This document shows positions 1 to 8,896 of a stretch of 64,000 bases of DNA, one piece after another. Under the pieces are notes generated by a model. It saw only the letters and a list, made by a program, of their open reading frames with translations. It did no database searches and was not told where the DNA came from. The first letter of the stretch is position 1. The number at the start of each line of letters is the position of its first letter. The DNA is taken from the NCBI RefSeq assembly GCF_025736875.1, contig NZ_CP107052.1, positions 422,001 through 486,000 of the forward strand. Reading direction: 5' to 3'. The position numbers and the translations under genes are program-made. The DNA is from Candidatus Kirkpatrickella diaphorinae (GTDB lineage: Bacteria > Pseudomonadota > Alphaproteobacteria > Acetobacterales > Acetobacteraceae).

Positions 1-1
1 T

Positions 2-1144
2 TTGGGCGGTGCTGGCGCCGCCACGCTGAACCTCTCTGCGGCCCCGCCTGTCGCCATATTGATGGTCGGCCTGCAAGGGTCAGGCAAGACGACGACCACC
101 GGCAAGCTGGGTTTGCGCCTCTCATCGCGGGAGCGGAAACGCGTCCTCCTCGCGTCCCTGGATGTGCAGCGCCCGGCTGCGCAGCTACAGCTCCAGCAAC
201 TGGCTGAGCGGGTTGGCGTCACCTCATTGCCGATCCTGGCCGGGCAGTCCCCACAGGAAATCACCCGCCGCGCGATGAAAACCGCGCGTCAGGAAGGGTA
301 TGATATTGTCGTGCTGGATACGGCAGGCCGCCTTTCCATCGATGAAGCCCTGATGCAGGAAGTCCGCGAAATTCGTGAAATCGCGGGCCCGGCCGAGACA
401 TTGCTGGTTGTCGATGCCATGACCGGGCAGGATGCGGTCAATACGGCGCAGCATTTCAATGAGGCTGTCGGTGTCACGGGTGTCGTGATGTCGCGCATGG
501 ATGGCGACGCGCGTGGCGGCGCCGCGCTTTCCATGAAGGCCATGACCGGCGCGCCCATCAAATTTGTCGGGATGGGTGAGAAACCCGAAGCGCTGGAAGA
601 ATTCTACCCGGAACGCGTCGCGGGGCGCATCCTTGGCCTCGGCGATATTGCCGGGCTCGTCGAGAAAGCCTCCGAAACGCTGGATCAGGAGGAAAGCGAG
701 CGCGTCGCCAAGAAGATGCTCGCGGGTAAGTTCGACCTCGATGATTACGCTTCCCAGATCCGCCAGATCGGCAAGCTTGGCTCCGTCTCGAATATTCTCG
801 GCATGTTGCCGGGGGCCGGTAAACTCAAGGAAAAACTGGGTGATCGGGATCTCGACACCACGATTTTCAAGCGGCACCAGGCCATGATCTCCTCCATGAC
901 GAAGGCGGAGCGCAGGACGCCCGCCATCATTAAAGCGTCACGGAAAAAGAGGATCGCGGCCGGCTCCGGCACCACGGTGCAGGAGATCAATAAAATGCTC
1001 AAACAGTTTGATGACATGTCCACCATGATGAAGCGCCTTAATAAAATGGGCCTCGCGGGCATGAAGCAGATGCTGTCAGGGATGATGTCGGGCAAGGGAA
1101 ATCCCAATATGCCCGGTGGTTTCGGCGGTTTGCCACGCCGGTAA
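2..1144 (+). CDS. ffh: Signal recognition particle protein Ffh, 5'-truncated by the window edge
   Basis: This is the GTPase and signal-sequence-binding subunit of the signal recognition particle, which targets nascent membrane proteins to FtsY and the Sec translocon. The visible 380 residues hold the G1 loop GLQGSGKT (about residues 23-30 of the fragment), DTAGR (106-110), TGQDAVNTA and the DGDARGGAALS segment, followed by GMGEKPEALEEF and a Met-rich C-terminal M domain (many Met in the last 60 residues) that binds 4.5S RNA and signal peptides. Ffh is usually about 450-480 residues, so the N-terminal helical bundle lies before base 1. The first in-frame codon (TTG) is not a believable start. 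rpsP follows after 35 nt on the same strand, the usual alphaproteobacterial order. Confidence 0.98.
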   Translation: MGGAGAATLNLSAAPPVAILMVGLQGSGKTTTTGKLGLRLSSRERKRVLLASLDVQRPAAQLQLQQLAERVGVTSLPILAGQSPQEITRRAMKTARQEGYDIVVLDTAGRLSIDEALMQEVREIREIAGPAETLLVVDAMTGQDAVNTAQHFNEAVGVTGVVMSRMDGDARGGAALSMKAMTGAPIKFVGMGEKPEALEEFYPERVAGRILGLGDIAGLVEKASETLDQEESERVAKKMLAGKFDLDDYASQIRQIGKLGSVSNILGMLPGAGKLKEKLGDRDLDTTIFKRHQAMISSMTKAERRTPAIIKASRKKRIAAGSGTTVQEINKMLKQFDDMSTMMKRLNKMGLAGMKQMLSGMMSGKGNPNMPGGFGGLPRR

Positions 1145-1179
1145 CGTCAAAATTTCACACTTCAGGAGTTGATTGAAGC

Positions 1180-1521
1180 ATGAGTCTTAAAATTCGTCTT
1201 GCACGCGCTGGCGCCAAAAAGCGCCCTTATTACCATATTGTCGTGGCTGACAGCCGCAGCCCGCGTGATGGCCGCTTCATTGAAAAAGTGGGCGCCTATA
1301 ACCCGATGCTGCCGTCAGACCATGCTGAGCGCGTGCGTCTTGATGATGCGCGTATCCGTCACTGGCTTTCAAACGGGGCGCAGGCGACGGATCGCGTGGC
1401 GCGTTTCCTCGGCCGTGCCGGGATCATCGACATGCCGAGCTGGAATGAGCAGCCCAAGAAATCCGCCCCGAAAAAGCGTGCGCAGGAGCGTGCAGCCGCC
1501 AAGTCTGAGGCCGCGGCCTGA
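1180..1521 (+). CDS. rpsP: 30S ribosomal protein S16
   Basis: A small-subunit protein needed for 30S assembly. The N-terminus ([20 protein letters not shown] then [20 protein letters not shown]) is the standard S16 core. The C-terminus carries an Ala/Lys-rich tail of about 25 residues, common in alphaproteobacteria, giving 113 residues against about 80 in E. coli. An AGGAG ribosome binding site precedes the ATG. It lies between ffh and rimM and is probably cotranscribed with rimM, trmD and rplS. Confidence 0.98.
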   Translation: MSLKIRLARAGAKKRPYYHIVVADSRSPRDGRFIEKVGAYNPMLPSDHAERVRLDDARIRHWLSNGAQATDRVARFLGRAGIIDMPSWNEQPKKSAPKKRAQERAAAKSEAAA

Positions 1522-1546
1522 GCCTTAAGCCCGATAGCGACTGACG

Positions 1547-2107
1547 ATGACACGTGCACCGCAAGCTGAGAGAGAGATACATGTTGCCACCGTGGGGAGA
1601 CCACACGGCGTGCACGGACGTGTCCATCTTTTAGCATTGACGGAAGACCCGGCTACGCTGGAGGCGCTCTCACCCCTCAGGGATGAGGCGGGCCGACTGT
1701 GGCAGGTGCGCTGGGTGAGCCATCACATTGCTGAACTCGGCGACCCGGTTGAAGGGCCGCTGCAAAGCCGGGAGGATGCAGCGCGCTGCGTTAATCTCAA
1801 ACTTTACGCGCTGCGGACGCAGTTTCCCCAGGCGGATGAGGATGAGTTCTACCACGCGGATCTTATCGGCATGGACGCTTTTTCACCATCAGGTGAGGCT
1901 TTGGGGACGGTGGTGACGGTCCATGATTACGGCGCGGGCGTCAGCCTCGAAATCGTGCAGGGGCGTCAATCACATGTGGTGCCCTTCACGCGGGCCTGCG
2001 TGCCGCACATTGATATGTCACAGGCACGGCTTGAAATCATGTTGCCTGCGGAAATCGAGGTGGAGGGCGACCTGTCCAACGATGCTGAAGTGGTTGTGCG
2101 ACAATGA
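1547..2107 (+). CDS. rimM: Ribosome maturation factor RimM
   Basis: An assembly factor that acts on the 30S head near S19 and helps 16S rRNA processing. The N-terminal barrel starts with the [16 protein letters not shown] motif typical of RimM. The C-terminal PRC barrel follows ([15 protein letters not shown], then [14 protein letters not shown] and [12 protein letters not shown]). At 186 residues it is of normal size. Its stop overlaps the trmD start by 4 nt (ATGA), which suggests translational coupling. Confidence 0.96.
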   Translation: MTRAPQAEREIHVATVGRPHGVHGRVHLLALTEDPATLEALSPLRDEAGRLWQVRWVSHHIAELGDPVEGPLQSREDAARCVNLKLYALRTQFPQADEDEFYHADLIGMDAFSPSGEALGTVVTVHDYGAGVSLEIVQGRQSHVVPFTRACVPHIDMSQARLEIMLPAEIEVEGDLSNDAEVVVRQ

Positions 2108-2805
2108 CGTGGCAGGCGGATATCATCACGCTTTTTCCGGAATTATTTCCGGGCCCTCTGGGTATTTCCCTGACGGGCAGGGCGCTTGAGAAGGGGTTAT
2201 GGGCCTGCACGGCGCATGATCTCCGCCCTCACGGGAAGGGACGTCATCACGCCGTGGATGACACGCCTTACGGTGGCGGGGCGGGGATGGTGATGCGCCC
2301 CGACGTGGTGGCATCGGCGCTTGATGCGCTGCCCGGCGACGGGCGGCCGGTCATTTACCCGACGCCGCGCGGGCGTCCCTTTTCCCAACGTGATGCAAAG
2401 CGTCTGGCGGCGGGAAGCGGGGTGGTCATTCTTTGCGGACGTTATGAAGGTGTGGATGAGCGTGTGCTTGAAGCCCGGGGAGTTGAACAGTTCTCAATCG
2501 GTGATTTCGTCCTCTCCGGCGGTGAAATCCCGGCCTGCGCGTTGCTTGAAGCCTGTGTGCGCCTGCTTCCCGGCGTCATGGGCTCTTCCGACAGTGCGAC
2601 GGAGGAGAGTTTCGAGAATGGCCTGCTCGAATATCCGCATTATACCAAACCGGCGGAATGGGAGGGGTTGAGCATCCCCTCTGTGCTTCTGTCCGGTAAT
2701 CATCGTGACATCGCGGCGTGGCGGCATGACCAGTCGCAGCGAATCACCCAATCGAAACGTCCGGATTTATGGGCGCAATATGCGTCCCGGAAACCCGGTA
2801 TCTAA
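2104..2805 (+). CDS. trmD: tRNA (guanine-37-N1)-methyltransferase TrmD
   Basis: Methylates G37 next to the anticodon using S-adenosylmethionine, which prevents +1 frameshifting. It is a SPOUT-fold protein: the N-terminus [16 protein letters not shown], the segment [12 protein letters not shown], and the trefoil-knot SAM site [12 protein letters not shown] and [11 protein letters not shown] are all visible. The length of 233 residues is normal. It overlaps rimM by 4 nt and is followed after 21 nt by rplS, whose start is preceded by an AAGGAG ribosome binding site. Confidence 0.98.
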   Translation: MTWQADIITLFPELFPGPLGISLTGRALEKGLWACTAHDLRPHGKGRHHAVDDTPYGGGAGMVMRPDVVASALDALPGDGRPVIYPTPRGRPFSQRDAKRLAAGSGVVILCGRYEGVDERVLEARGVEQFSIGDFVLSGGEIPACALLEACVRLLPGVMGSSDSATEESFENGLLEYPHYTKPAEWEGLSIPSVLLSGNHRDIAAWRHDQSQRITQSKRPDLWAQYASRKPGI

Positions 2806-2826
2806 ATTGTTACCAAGGAGACCATC

Positions 2827-3207
2827 ATGAATACGATCCAGCAATATGAGGCGCGCGAGATTGAGCGCCTGACCGCTTCCCGCGCCGTTCCCGAGTTTCA
2901 GGCCGGTGACACGGTGCGCGTCGGTGTGCGCGTTGTTGAAGGCACGCGTGAGCGCGTCCAGGCTTATGAAGGCGTTGTGATTGCGCGCTCCAATAAGGGC
3001 CTCAACAGCAATTTCACCGTGCGCAAAATCTCAAATGGTGAGGGTGTGGAGCGCGTATTTCCGCTTTACTCGCCGAATATCTCCGAGATCACCGTTGTGC
3101 GTCGCGGCAAGGTCCGTCGCGCGAAGCTCTACTATCTTCGTGATCGCAGCGGCAAGTCAGCACGTATTGCCGAGCGCCCCCGGGATGTGGCAAAACCGGC
3201 TGAATAA
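2827..3207 (+). CDS. rplS: 50S ribosomal protein L19
   Basis: A large-subunit protein at the 30S/50S interface. Recognised from [33 protein letters not shown] split across the middle of the protein, and from [12 protein letters not shown] and [16 protein letters not shown] near the C-terminus. The length (126) is normal, with a short alphaproteobacterial tail. The next gene, leuC, starts only 38 nt downstream with no terminator-like hairpin visible, so leucine genes probably share transcripts with the ribosomal operon. Confidence 0.98.
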   Translation: MNTIQQYEAREIERLTASRAVPEFQAGDTVRVGVRVVEGTRERVQAYEGVVIARSNKGLNSNFTVRKISNGEGVERVFPLYSPNISEITVVRRGKVRRAKLYYLRDRSGKSARIAERPRDVAKPAE

Positions 3208-3245
3208 TCTTAAACAGGAGTAAATCCGGTGTCAGGGAGGGCGCG

Positions 3246-4646
3246 ATGGCGCAGACATTATATGACAAGCTGTGGGCGGACCACGTCGTTGAGCAGCTTT
3301 CAGATGGTACCTGCGTCCTCTATATTGACCGGCATCTCCTCCATGAAGTGACGAGCCCGCAGGCTTTTGAAGGGTTGCGCCTGGCGGGGCGGAAAGTCCG
3401 CCGCGTCGATGCGACGGTCGCGGTTGTGGATCATAACGTCCCGACGACGGACCGTTCCGCACCCGTGGCGGAGCCGGAAAGTCGGCTCCAGATCGAAACG
3501 CTTGAGGCAAACGTCAAAGCCTTCGGGGTGCCCTATATCCCCTTAAGGTCTCCGAAACAGGGGATTGTGCACGTTGTCGGGCCGGAGCAGGGCATTTCCC
3601 TGCCCGGCATGACGATCGTCTGCGGCGACAGTCACACATCGACGCATGGGGCATTGGGGGCTTTAGCCTTCGGTATCGGCACGTCTGAGGTTGAGCACGT
3701 GCTCGCAACCCAGACATTGCTGCAGAAACCCTCCAAAAACATGCGTGTCACCGTTTTAAACACGCTCCCTCCGGGCGTGACGGCGAAGGATCTCGCCCTC
3801 GCCATTATCGGTGAGATCGGAACGGCAGGTGGCACGGGTCATGTCATTGAGTTTGCCGGTCCCGCCATTGAGGCGCTGGACATGGCGGGCCGCATGACTT
3901 TGTGCAACATGTCGATTGAGGCCGGAGCGCGTTCTGGTCTGATTGCCCCGGATGAGACGACCTTCGCTTACATTGAAAACCGGCCCTTCGCCCCGAAGGG
4001 GGAGGCGTTCACGACCGCCTGTCGCCACTGGTCCCATCTCCATACGGATGAGGGGGCTGTTTTTGATCGGGAAGTGACGATCGACGCGGCAACGATCCGC
4101 CCCGCCCTGACCTGGGGCAATAGCCCGGAAAATGTTATTTTCATTGATGAGGTCGTGCCTGACCCCGAAAATTGTGACGACCCGGCAAGGGCGGCGCAAT
4201 GGCAGCGCGCGCTGGAATATATGGGGCTCAAAGCCGGGCAATCCCTCTCCGGCACACCCATTGATGTCGCTTTCATCGGCTCCTGCACCAATAGTCGAAT
4301 TGAGGATCTGCGGGCTGCGGCTGAAGTGGTAAAAGGGCGGCACGTGGCGGCGCATGTCAGGGCGATGGTGGTGCCGGGCTCCGGCCTCATCAAAGCGCAG
4401 GCCGAGGCGGAAGGGCTGGATCGTATTTTTCTGGATGCCGGGTTTGAGTGGCGTGAGGCAGGCTGCTCCATGTGTCTGGGCATGAATCCGGATCGGCTCC
4501 TTCCCGGGCAGCGTTGCGCCTCAACCTCCAATCGAAATTTTGAAGGGCGTCAGGGCCCGCGGGGCCGCACCCATCTTTGCTCCCCATCCATGGCGGCGGC
4601 GGCGGCCATTGCCGGTTGTTTTGTCGATGCGCGGAGGGGTGCGTAA
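3246..4646 (+). CDS. leuC: 3-isopropylmalate dehydratase large subunit LeuC
   Basis: With LeuD it isomerises 2-isopropylmalate to 3-isopropylmalate in leucine biosynthesis, using a [4Fe-4S] cluster. The cluster cysteines sit in [13 protein letters not shown] and in the [13 protein letters not shown] motif. Other family landmarks are TLYDKLW at the N-terminus, [31 protein letters not shown] (here split) and [18 protein letters not shown] at the end. The length of 466 matches the bacterial heterodimeric form. Its TAA stop shares one base with the leuD ATG. Confidence 0.98.
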   Translation: MAQTLYDKLWADHVVEQLSDGTCVLYIDRHLLHEVTSPQAFEGLRLAGRKVRRVDATVAVVDHNVPTTDRSAPVAEPESRLQIETLEANVKAFGVPYIPLRSPKQGIVHVVGPEQGISLPGMTIVCGDSHTSTHGALGALAFGIGTSEVEHVLATQTLLQKPSKNMRVTVLNTLPPGVTAKDLALAIIGEIGTAGGTGHVIEFAGPAIEALDMAGRMTLCNMSIEAGARSGLIAPDETTFAYIENRPFAPKGEAFTTACRHWSHLHTDEGAVFDREVTIDAATIRPALTWGNSPENVIFIDEVVPDPENCDDPARAAQWQRALEYMGLKAGQSLSGTPIDVAFIGSCTNSRIEDLRAAAEVVKGRHVAAHVRAMVVPGSGLIKAQAEAEGLDRIFLDAGFEWREAGCSMCLGMNPDRLLPGQRCASTSNRNFEGRQGPRGRTHLCSPSMAAAAAIAGCFVDARRGA

Positions 4647-5278
4647 TGGATAAATTTACCCAGCTCACCGCTCTCGCCGCGCCCATGGCGGCTGAAAACG
4701 TTGATACGGATCAGATCATCCCAGCGCGGTTTTTAAAAACCATTCACCGCAAGGGGCTGGGCCAGCATGTTTTTGCGGCACAGCGATATGATGAGGACGG
4801 GCAGGAACGTCCCGATTTCGTACTGAACCAGGCGCCTTATCGGCAGGCTCAAATCCTGATCGCGCTTGATAATTTCGGCTGCGGCTCCTCGCGGGAACAT
4901 GCGCCCTGGGCCTTGCTGGATTTCGGGATCCGTTGCGTTATCGCGCCCAGTTTCGCTGATATTTTTTTTAATAACTGTTTCAAAAACGGCATTCTGCCCG
5001 TGCGCCTCCCGCGGGAAGTCTGTCTCGCTCTGATGGAGGATGCACGCCTGGGCGCCAATGCGCGTCTGACGGTTGATCTTGAAAGACAGGTCGTCGTCAC
5101 CCCGGATGGGGCCGAGATCCCTTTCGATGTCGACCCGCTCCGGCGGCGCCTGCTTCTCGAAGGGTTGGACGATATCGGCCAGACCCTCATTCACGAAAAA
5201 CAGATTGACGCCTTTGAGGCGCGACGGGCAGAGCAGGCGTCCTGGCTCCCCTCCATCACGGAAGAGGTGGCAAAATGA
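4646..5278 (+). CDS. leuD: 3-isopropylmalate dehydratase small subunit LeuD
   Basis: The swivel-domain partner of LeuC. I place the start at the ATG at 4646, which overlaps the leuC stop and gives 210 residues starting [14 protein letters not shown]; a longer reading from 4577 would run deep into leuC and add nothing family-like. The signature [15 protein letters not shown] and the [13 protein letters not shown] loop that gates the active site are present, as is [14 protein letters not shown]. The stop overlaps the leuB start by 4 nt. Confidence 0.97.
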   Translation: MDKFTQLTALAAPMAAENVDTDQIIPARFLKTIHRKGLGQHVFAAQRYDEDGQERPDFVLNQAPYRQAQILIALDNFGCGSSREHAPWALLDFGIRCVIAPSFADIFFNNCFKNGILPVRLPREVCLALMEDARLGANARLTVDLERQVVVTPDGAEIPFDVDPLRRRLLLEGLDDIGQTLIHEKQIDAFEARRAEQASWLPSITEEVAK

Positions 5279-6393
5279 CTTCATCAAAAAAAATATTGGT
5301 CCTCGCCGGAGATGGTATCGGCCCGGAAGTGATGCGCGAAGTCGCGAAAATCGTGAACTGGTTTCGCGCTTATCGGGGCCTTGATGTCGATATTGCGGAG
5401 GAGCTTGTCGGCGGCGCCTCGCTTGAGGTGCATGGCGTCCCGATCCGGGATGAGGTAATCCAGCGCGCGCATGAGGTTGACGCCATCCTCTTCGGCGCGG
5501 TCGGTGACCCAAAATGGGCGCATGTCGATTTCAACCTCCGCCCGGAGGCTGCAATCCTTGCGTTACGGAAGGAACTTGATCTTTTCGCAAATTTGCGCCC
5601 GGCGCAGGTATTTGACGCGCTGGCGGATGCGAGCACCCTTAAAGCGGAATATGTCTCTAAGCTTGACCTTTTGATTGTGCGTGAGACTGTCGGGGGCATT
5701 TATTTCGGGACGCCGCGTGGTATCGAGACTTTGCCGGATGGCACGCGTCGCGGCATTAATACCGAGCTTTACACGACCCCCGAAATTGAGCGCGTGGCGC
5801 GCGTGGCCTTTGATGCAGCGCGCAAACGTCAGGGGCATGTGTGCTCGGTTGAAAAAAGCAACGTCATGGAAAGCGGTCTCTTATGGCGCGAGGTCGTGAC
5901 ATCATTGCAGCAGGCCGAATATCCTGATGTCACCCTGACCCACATGCTGGCGGATAATTGCGCCATGCAGCTTGTCCGGAACCCGCGGCAGTTTGACGTT
6001 ATCGTCACGGGTAATCTCTTCGGTGACCTGCTTTCGGACCTTGCTTCCATGCTGACGGGCTCTCTCGGGATGCTGCCTTCCGCCACGCTGGGCCCGCTCA
6101 AGGAAGATGGACGCCGCGCCGCCTTATATGAGCCGATCCATGGTTCGGCCCCGGATATTGCGGGGCAGGGTATCGCGAACCCGATTGCGCAGATTTTATC
6201 TTTTGCGATGATGCTGCGCTACTCTTTTGATCGGGATGAAGATGCTCGGTTGATTGAGACGGCCATTGAAAATATCCTCAATACCGGCCTGCGGACAGCA
6301 GATATCATGACCCCCGGTACGGCGCGCGTCGGGACGGAGGTGATGGTCGCGGCGATCCTGCAGGAGATCAAGCGGCTCTCGGGACAAGGGTAA
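5275..6393 (+). CDS. leuB: 3-isopropylmalate dehydrogenase LeuB
   Basis: Oxidatively decarboxylates 3-isopropylmalate with NAD+, yielding 2-oxoisocaproate. The beta-decarboxylating dehydrogenase pattern is clear: [12 protein letters not shown] at the N-terminus, LRPAQVFD with the substrate arginines, [11 protein letters not shown], the [12 protein letters not shown] segment with the catalytic Lys just before it, and [17 protein letters not shown] plus [18 protein letters not shown] near the NAD site. Length 372. The following aminotransferase starts 4 nt after the stop, so it could supply the last step of leucine synthesis. Confidence 0.98.
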   Translation: MTSSKKILVLAGDGIGPEVMREVAKIVNWFRAYRGLDVDIAEELVGGASLEVHGVPIRDEVIQRAHEVDAILFGAVGDPKWAHVDFNLRPEAAILALRKELDLFANLRPAQVFDALADASTLKAEYVSKLDLLIVRETVGGIYFGTPRGIETLPDGTRRGINTELYTTPEIERVARVAFDAARKRQGHVCSVEKSNVMESGLLWREVVTSLQQAEYPDVTLTHMLADNCAMQLVRNPRQFDVIVTGNLFGDLLSDLASMLTGSLGMLPSATLGPLKEDGRRAALYEPIHGSAPDIAGQGIANPIAQILSFAMMLRYSFDRDEDARLIETAIENILNTGLRTADIMTPGTARVGTEVMVAAILQEIKRLSGQG

Positions 6394-6397
6394 AATC

Positions 6398-7600
6398 ATG
6401 TCCGTCATCTCAGCCCGCCTCGACCGTATTTCACCCAGCCAGACGATCGCCATGACGCAGAAGGCGCGGGAACTCCGCCTTGCCGGGCGCGACATTCTCA
6501 GCCTCTCCGCTGGCGAGCCCGATTTTGCGACGCCCGCGCATATTTGTGAAGCCGCCGTCAAAGCGATCAGGGACGGGGACACGCATTACACCGATGTTGC
6601 GGGCACCAAGCAGCTTCGTGAGGCCGCCGCCGCGCGACTGAACGCTGATTACGGTCTGGATTACACGCCGGATGAGATTATCATCTCAACGGGTGGAAAA
6701 CAGGTCATTTACAATGTTTTCGTGGCGACGCTCAATGCGGGGGATGAGGTTATCATTCCGTCACCTGCCTGGGTTTCCTACCCTGATATCGTCGCTTTGG
6801 CAGATGGCACACCCGTTATTATCCCGACATCGGAGCATGAGGGCTTTAAGCTGACACCCCATGCTTTGCGCGCCGCACTGACGCCGCGCACGAAATGGCT
6901 CGTGCTCAACTCCCCCTGCAACCCGACAGGCGCGGCTTATACAGGGGCGGAACTTCGGGCTCTGGCTGAGGTGCTTGCGGATTTCCCGCATGTGTGGGTG
7001 CTGACGGACGATATTTACGCCAAGCTCGTCTATGATGATTTCGAGGCCTGCACCATCGTGCAGGTGGCGCCGGAATTGCGGTCACGCACTGTCACGATGA
7101 ATGGCCTGTCCAAAGCCTATGCCATGACGGGCTGGCGGATCGGCTACGCGGCCGCGCCAACGGGCCTGATCAAGGCGCTGACGAAGCTTCAGGGGCAGAG
7201 CACCAGCAATGCATGTTCCATCGCGCAGGCGGCCGGGGTTGCCGCCCTGACGGGGTCGCATGATTTCCTGCCGCCCATGCTGGCGGAATATAAGGCAAGG
7301 CGGGATCTCGTCCTTGCCGAACTGGCCAAAATCCCCGATATGCGTTGCGCCACGCCTCAGGGGGCATTCTACGTCTTCCCCGCAATCGAGAATTTTCTTG
7401 GCAAAAAGACGCCGCAAGGGCGCGTGCTGTCCTCCGATGCGGATTTCGTGGCAGGCCTTCTGGAGGAAAAAGGCGTCGCCGCCGTGCAAGGGCGTGCCTT
7501 CCTCCATCCTGGATATTTCCGCATCTCCTACGCGGCTGATCGCGCCGTGCTTCAGCAGGCCTGCGCGCGCATCATCGCGTTCTGCGCCGAACTTGGATGA
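6398..7600 (+). CDS. Class I/II PLP-dependent aminotransferase (aspartate aminotransferase type), copy 1
   Basis: A fold-type I PLP enzyme of 400 residues resembling the alphaproteobacterial aspartate aminotransferases (Ib subgroup). Visible landmarks are SLSAGEPDFATP, the NSPCNPTGA loop, the TDDIYAKLVYD aspartate that contacts the PLP pyridine, and the Schiff-base lysine K239 in SKAYAMTGWRIGY, followed by YFRISYA with the carboxylate-binding Arg. Tight spacing to leuB (4 nt) suggests cotranscription and a role in leucine or broader amino-acid transamination. Substrate choice between Asp, aromatic and branched-chain amino acids cannot be read from sequence alone. Confidence 0.93.
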   Translation: MSVISARLDRISPSQTIAMTQKARELRLAGRDILSLSAGEPDFATPAHICEAAVKAIRDGDTHYTDVAGTKQLREAAAARLNADYGLDYTPDEIIISTGGKQVIYNVFVATLNAGDEVIIPSPAWVSYPDIVALADGTPVIIPTSEHEGFKLTPHALRAALTPRTKWLVLNSPCNPTGAAYTGAELRALAEVLADFPHVWVLTDDIYAKLVYDDFEACTIVQVAPELRSRTVTMNGLSKAYAMTGWRIGYAAAPTGLIKALTKLQGQSTSNACSIAQAAGVAALTGSHDFLPPMLAEYKARRDLVLAELAKIPDMRCATPQGAFYVFPAIENFLGKKTPQGRVLSSDADFVAGLLEEKGVAAVQGRAFLHPGYFRISYAADRAVLQQACARIIAFCAELG

Positions 7601-7647
7601 GTCACGGCGCGCGGTCAACGCAATATTGAGCAGGGTGGGCTCGGTCA

Positions 7648-8856
7648 ATGGACGTTAAACTCTCGCGCCGCCTTGAAAATCTGCCCCCTTCCGCCACCAT
7701 TGCGATGTCGACCCGCGCGCGGGCGCTTAAGGCGCAAGGCGCTGACGTCATCTCCCTGGCTTTGGGGGAGCCGGATTTCCCATCCCCTGAAGTGGCGCTG
7801 AAGGGCGCAATCCAGGCTGTGCAAGAGGGGCAGACGGGCTACCCCCCGATTGGCGGTATGCCTTCGTTTAAAGACGCCATCATCCAGAAATTCGCGCAGG
7901 ACAATCATCTGCATTTCGCACCTGAGAATATCCTTGTCGGGAATGGCGGTAAGCAGCTGATCTATAATGCTTTTGCGGCGACTCTGGACCCGGGGGGTGA
8001 AGTCGTTATTCCTCGGCCCTACTGGGTAAGTTACCCGCTTGTCGCGCAAATGTTCGGCGCCGTGACGAAATTTCCGGAATGTCGGGAAAGTGACAATTTC
8101 AGGCTCACAGCGTCGGCTTTGGCCGCGTCTTTAACGCCCCGCACAAAATGGGTCATTCTCAACTTCCCAAACAACCCGACTGGCGCCGTGCTCGAGGAGG
8201 AAGACCTCCTCGCAATCGCGGAGGTGCTTCGGCGTCACCCGCATGTGGCGATCCTGTCGGATGAAATTTATGAACATCTGACATTCGGGAATCGCCAGCA
8301 TGTATCCCTGCTGAATGTCGCGCCAGACCTCGCGTCACGCGTGCTGATCGTGAATGGTATGTCAAAGGCCTATGCCATGACGGGTTGGCGAGTCGGGTTC
8401 GGAGCGGGTCCGGCAGGTTTGATCCGCGCCATGACGACTATCCAGAGCCATGCCACGTCAGGAGTCTGCACCCTGGCGCAGGCTGGCGCGGTGGCGGCCT
8501 TGCAGAGCGATCCTTCCAGGCGTGTTGAGATGTGCGCGGTCTATGAGCGCCGCCGGGACCATGTGCTTTCTGCCCTGCAAGGCATTGAGGGGCTGAGCTG
8601 TGCCCGGCCGGATGGGGCATTCTACCTTTTCCCGGGTGTTCAACGCCTCATCGGCCTTACCACGCCGGGCGGACGTTGGTTGGAAGACGACGTGGCCGTC
8701 GCTGAGGCCCTTCTGGAGGAGGCGCATCTTGCAACTGTTCCGGGTTCCGCTTTCGGGCAAGCGGGCTATTTAAGGCTTTCCATCGCGACTTCCGACGCTG
8801 ATTTGACAGAGGCCATCGCGCGCATCAAAGATTTCGTGCAGAATTTGCGGGGTTGA
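7648..8856 (+). CDS. Class I/II PLP-dependent aminotransferase, copy 2 (tandem paralogue)
   Basis: A second fold-type I aminotransferase, 402 residues, starting 47 nt after copy 1 and aligning to it along its full length. It keeps SLALGEPDFPSP, NFPNNPTGA, SDEIYEHLTF, the PLP lysine K240 in SKAYAMTGWRVGF and the C-terminal YLRLSIA arginine. The paralogues differ in the region before the PLP lysine and in the substrate-facing N-terminal segment, so they probably divide substrates. Likely origin is an old tandem duplication, since the two are clearly diverged at protein and DNA level. Exact substrate unknown. Confidence 0.92.
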   Translation: MDVKLSRRLENLPPSATIAMSTRARALKAQGADVISLALGEPDFPSPEVALKGAIQAVQEGQTGYPPIGGMPSFKDAIIQKFAQDNHLHFAPENILVGNGGKQLIYNAFAATLDPGGEVVIPRPYWVSYPLVAQMFGAVTKFPECRESDNFRLTASALAASLTPRTKWVILNFPNNPTGAVLEEEDLLAIAEVLRRHPHVAILSDEIYEHLTFGNRQHVSLLNVAPDLASRVLIVNGMSKAYAMTGWRVGFGAGPAGLIRAMTTIQSHATSGVCTLAQAGAVAALQSDPSRRVEMCAVYERRRDHVLSALQGIEGLSCARPDGAFYLFPGVQRLIGLTTPGGRWLEDDVAVAEALLEEAHLATVPGSAFGQAGYLRLSIATSDADLTEAIARIKDFVQNLRG

Positions 8857-8896
8857 AGAAAGATCGATCACATTCACGGGAGGGTTTAACGGTCCG

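Noticed and set aside
224-877. Open frame antisense to ffh (217 codons)
   Set aside because: It lies wholly within ffh on the opposite strand, has no family-like content and is explained by the codon bias of the real gene.
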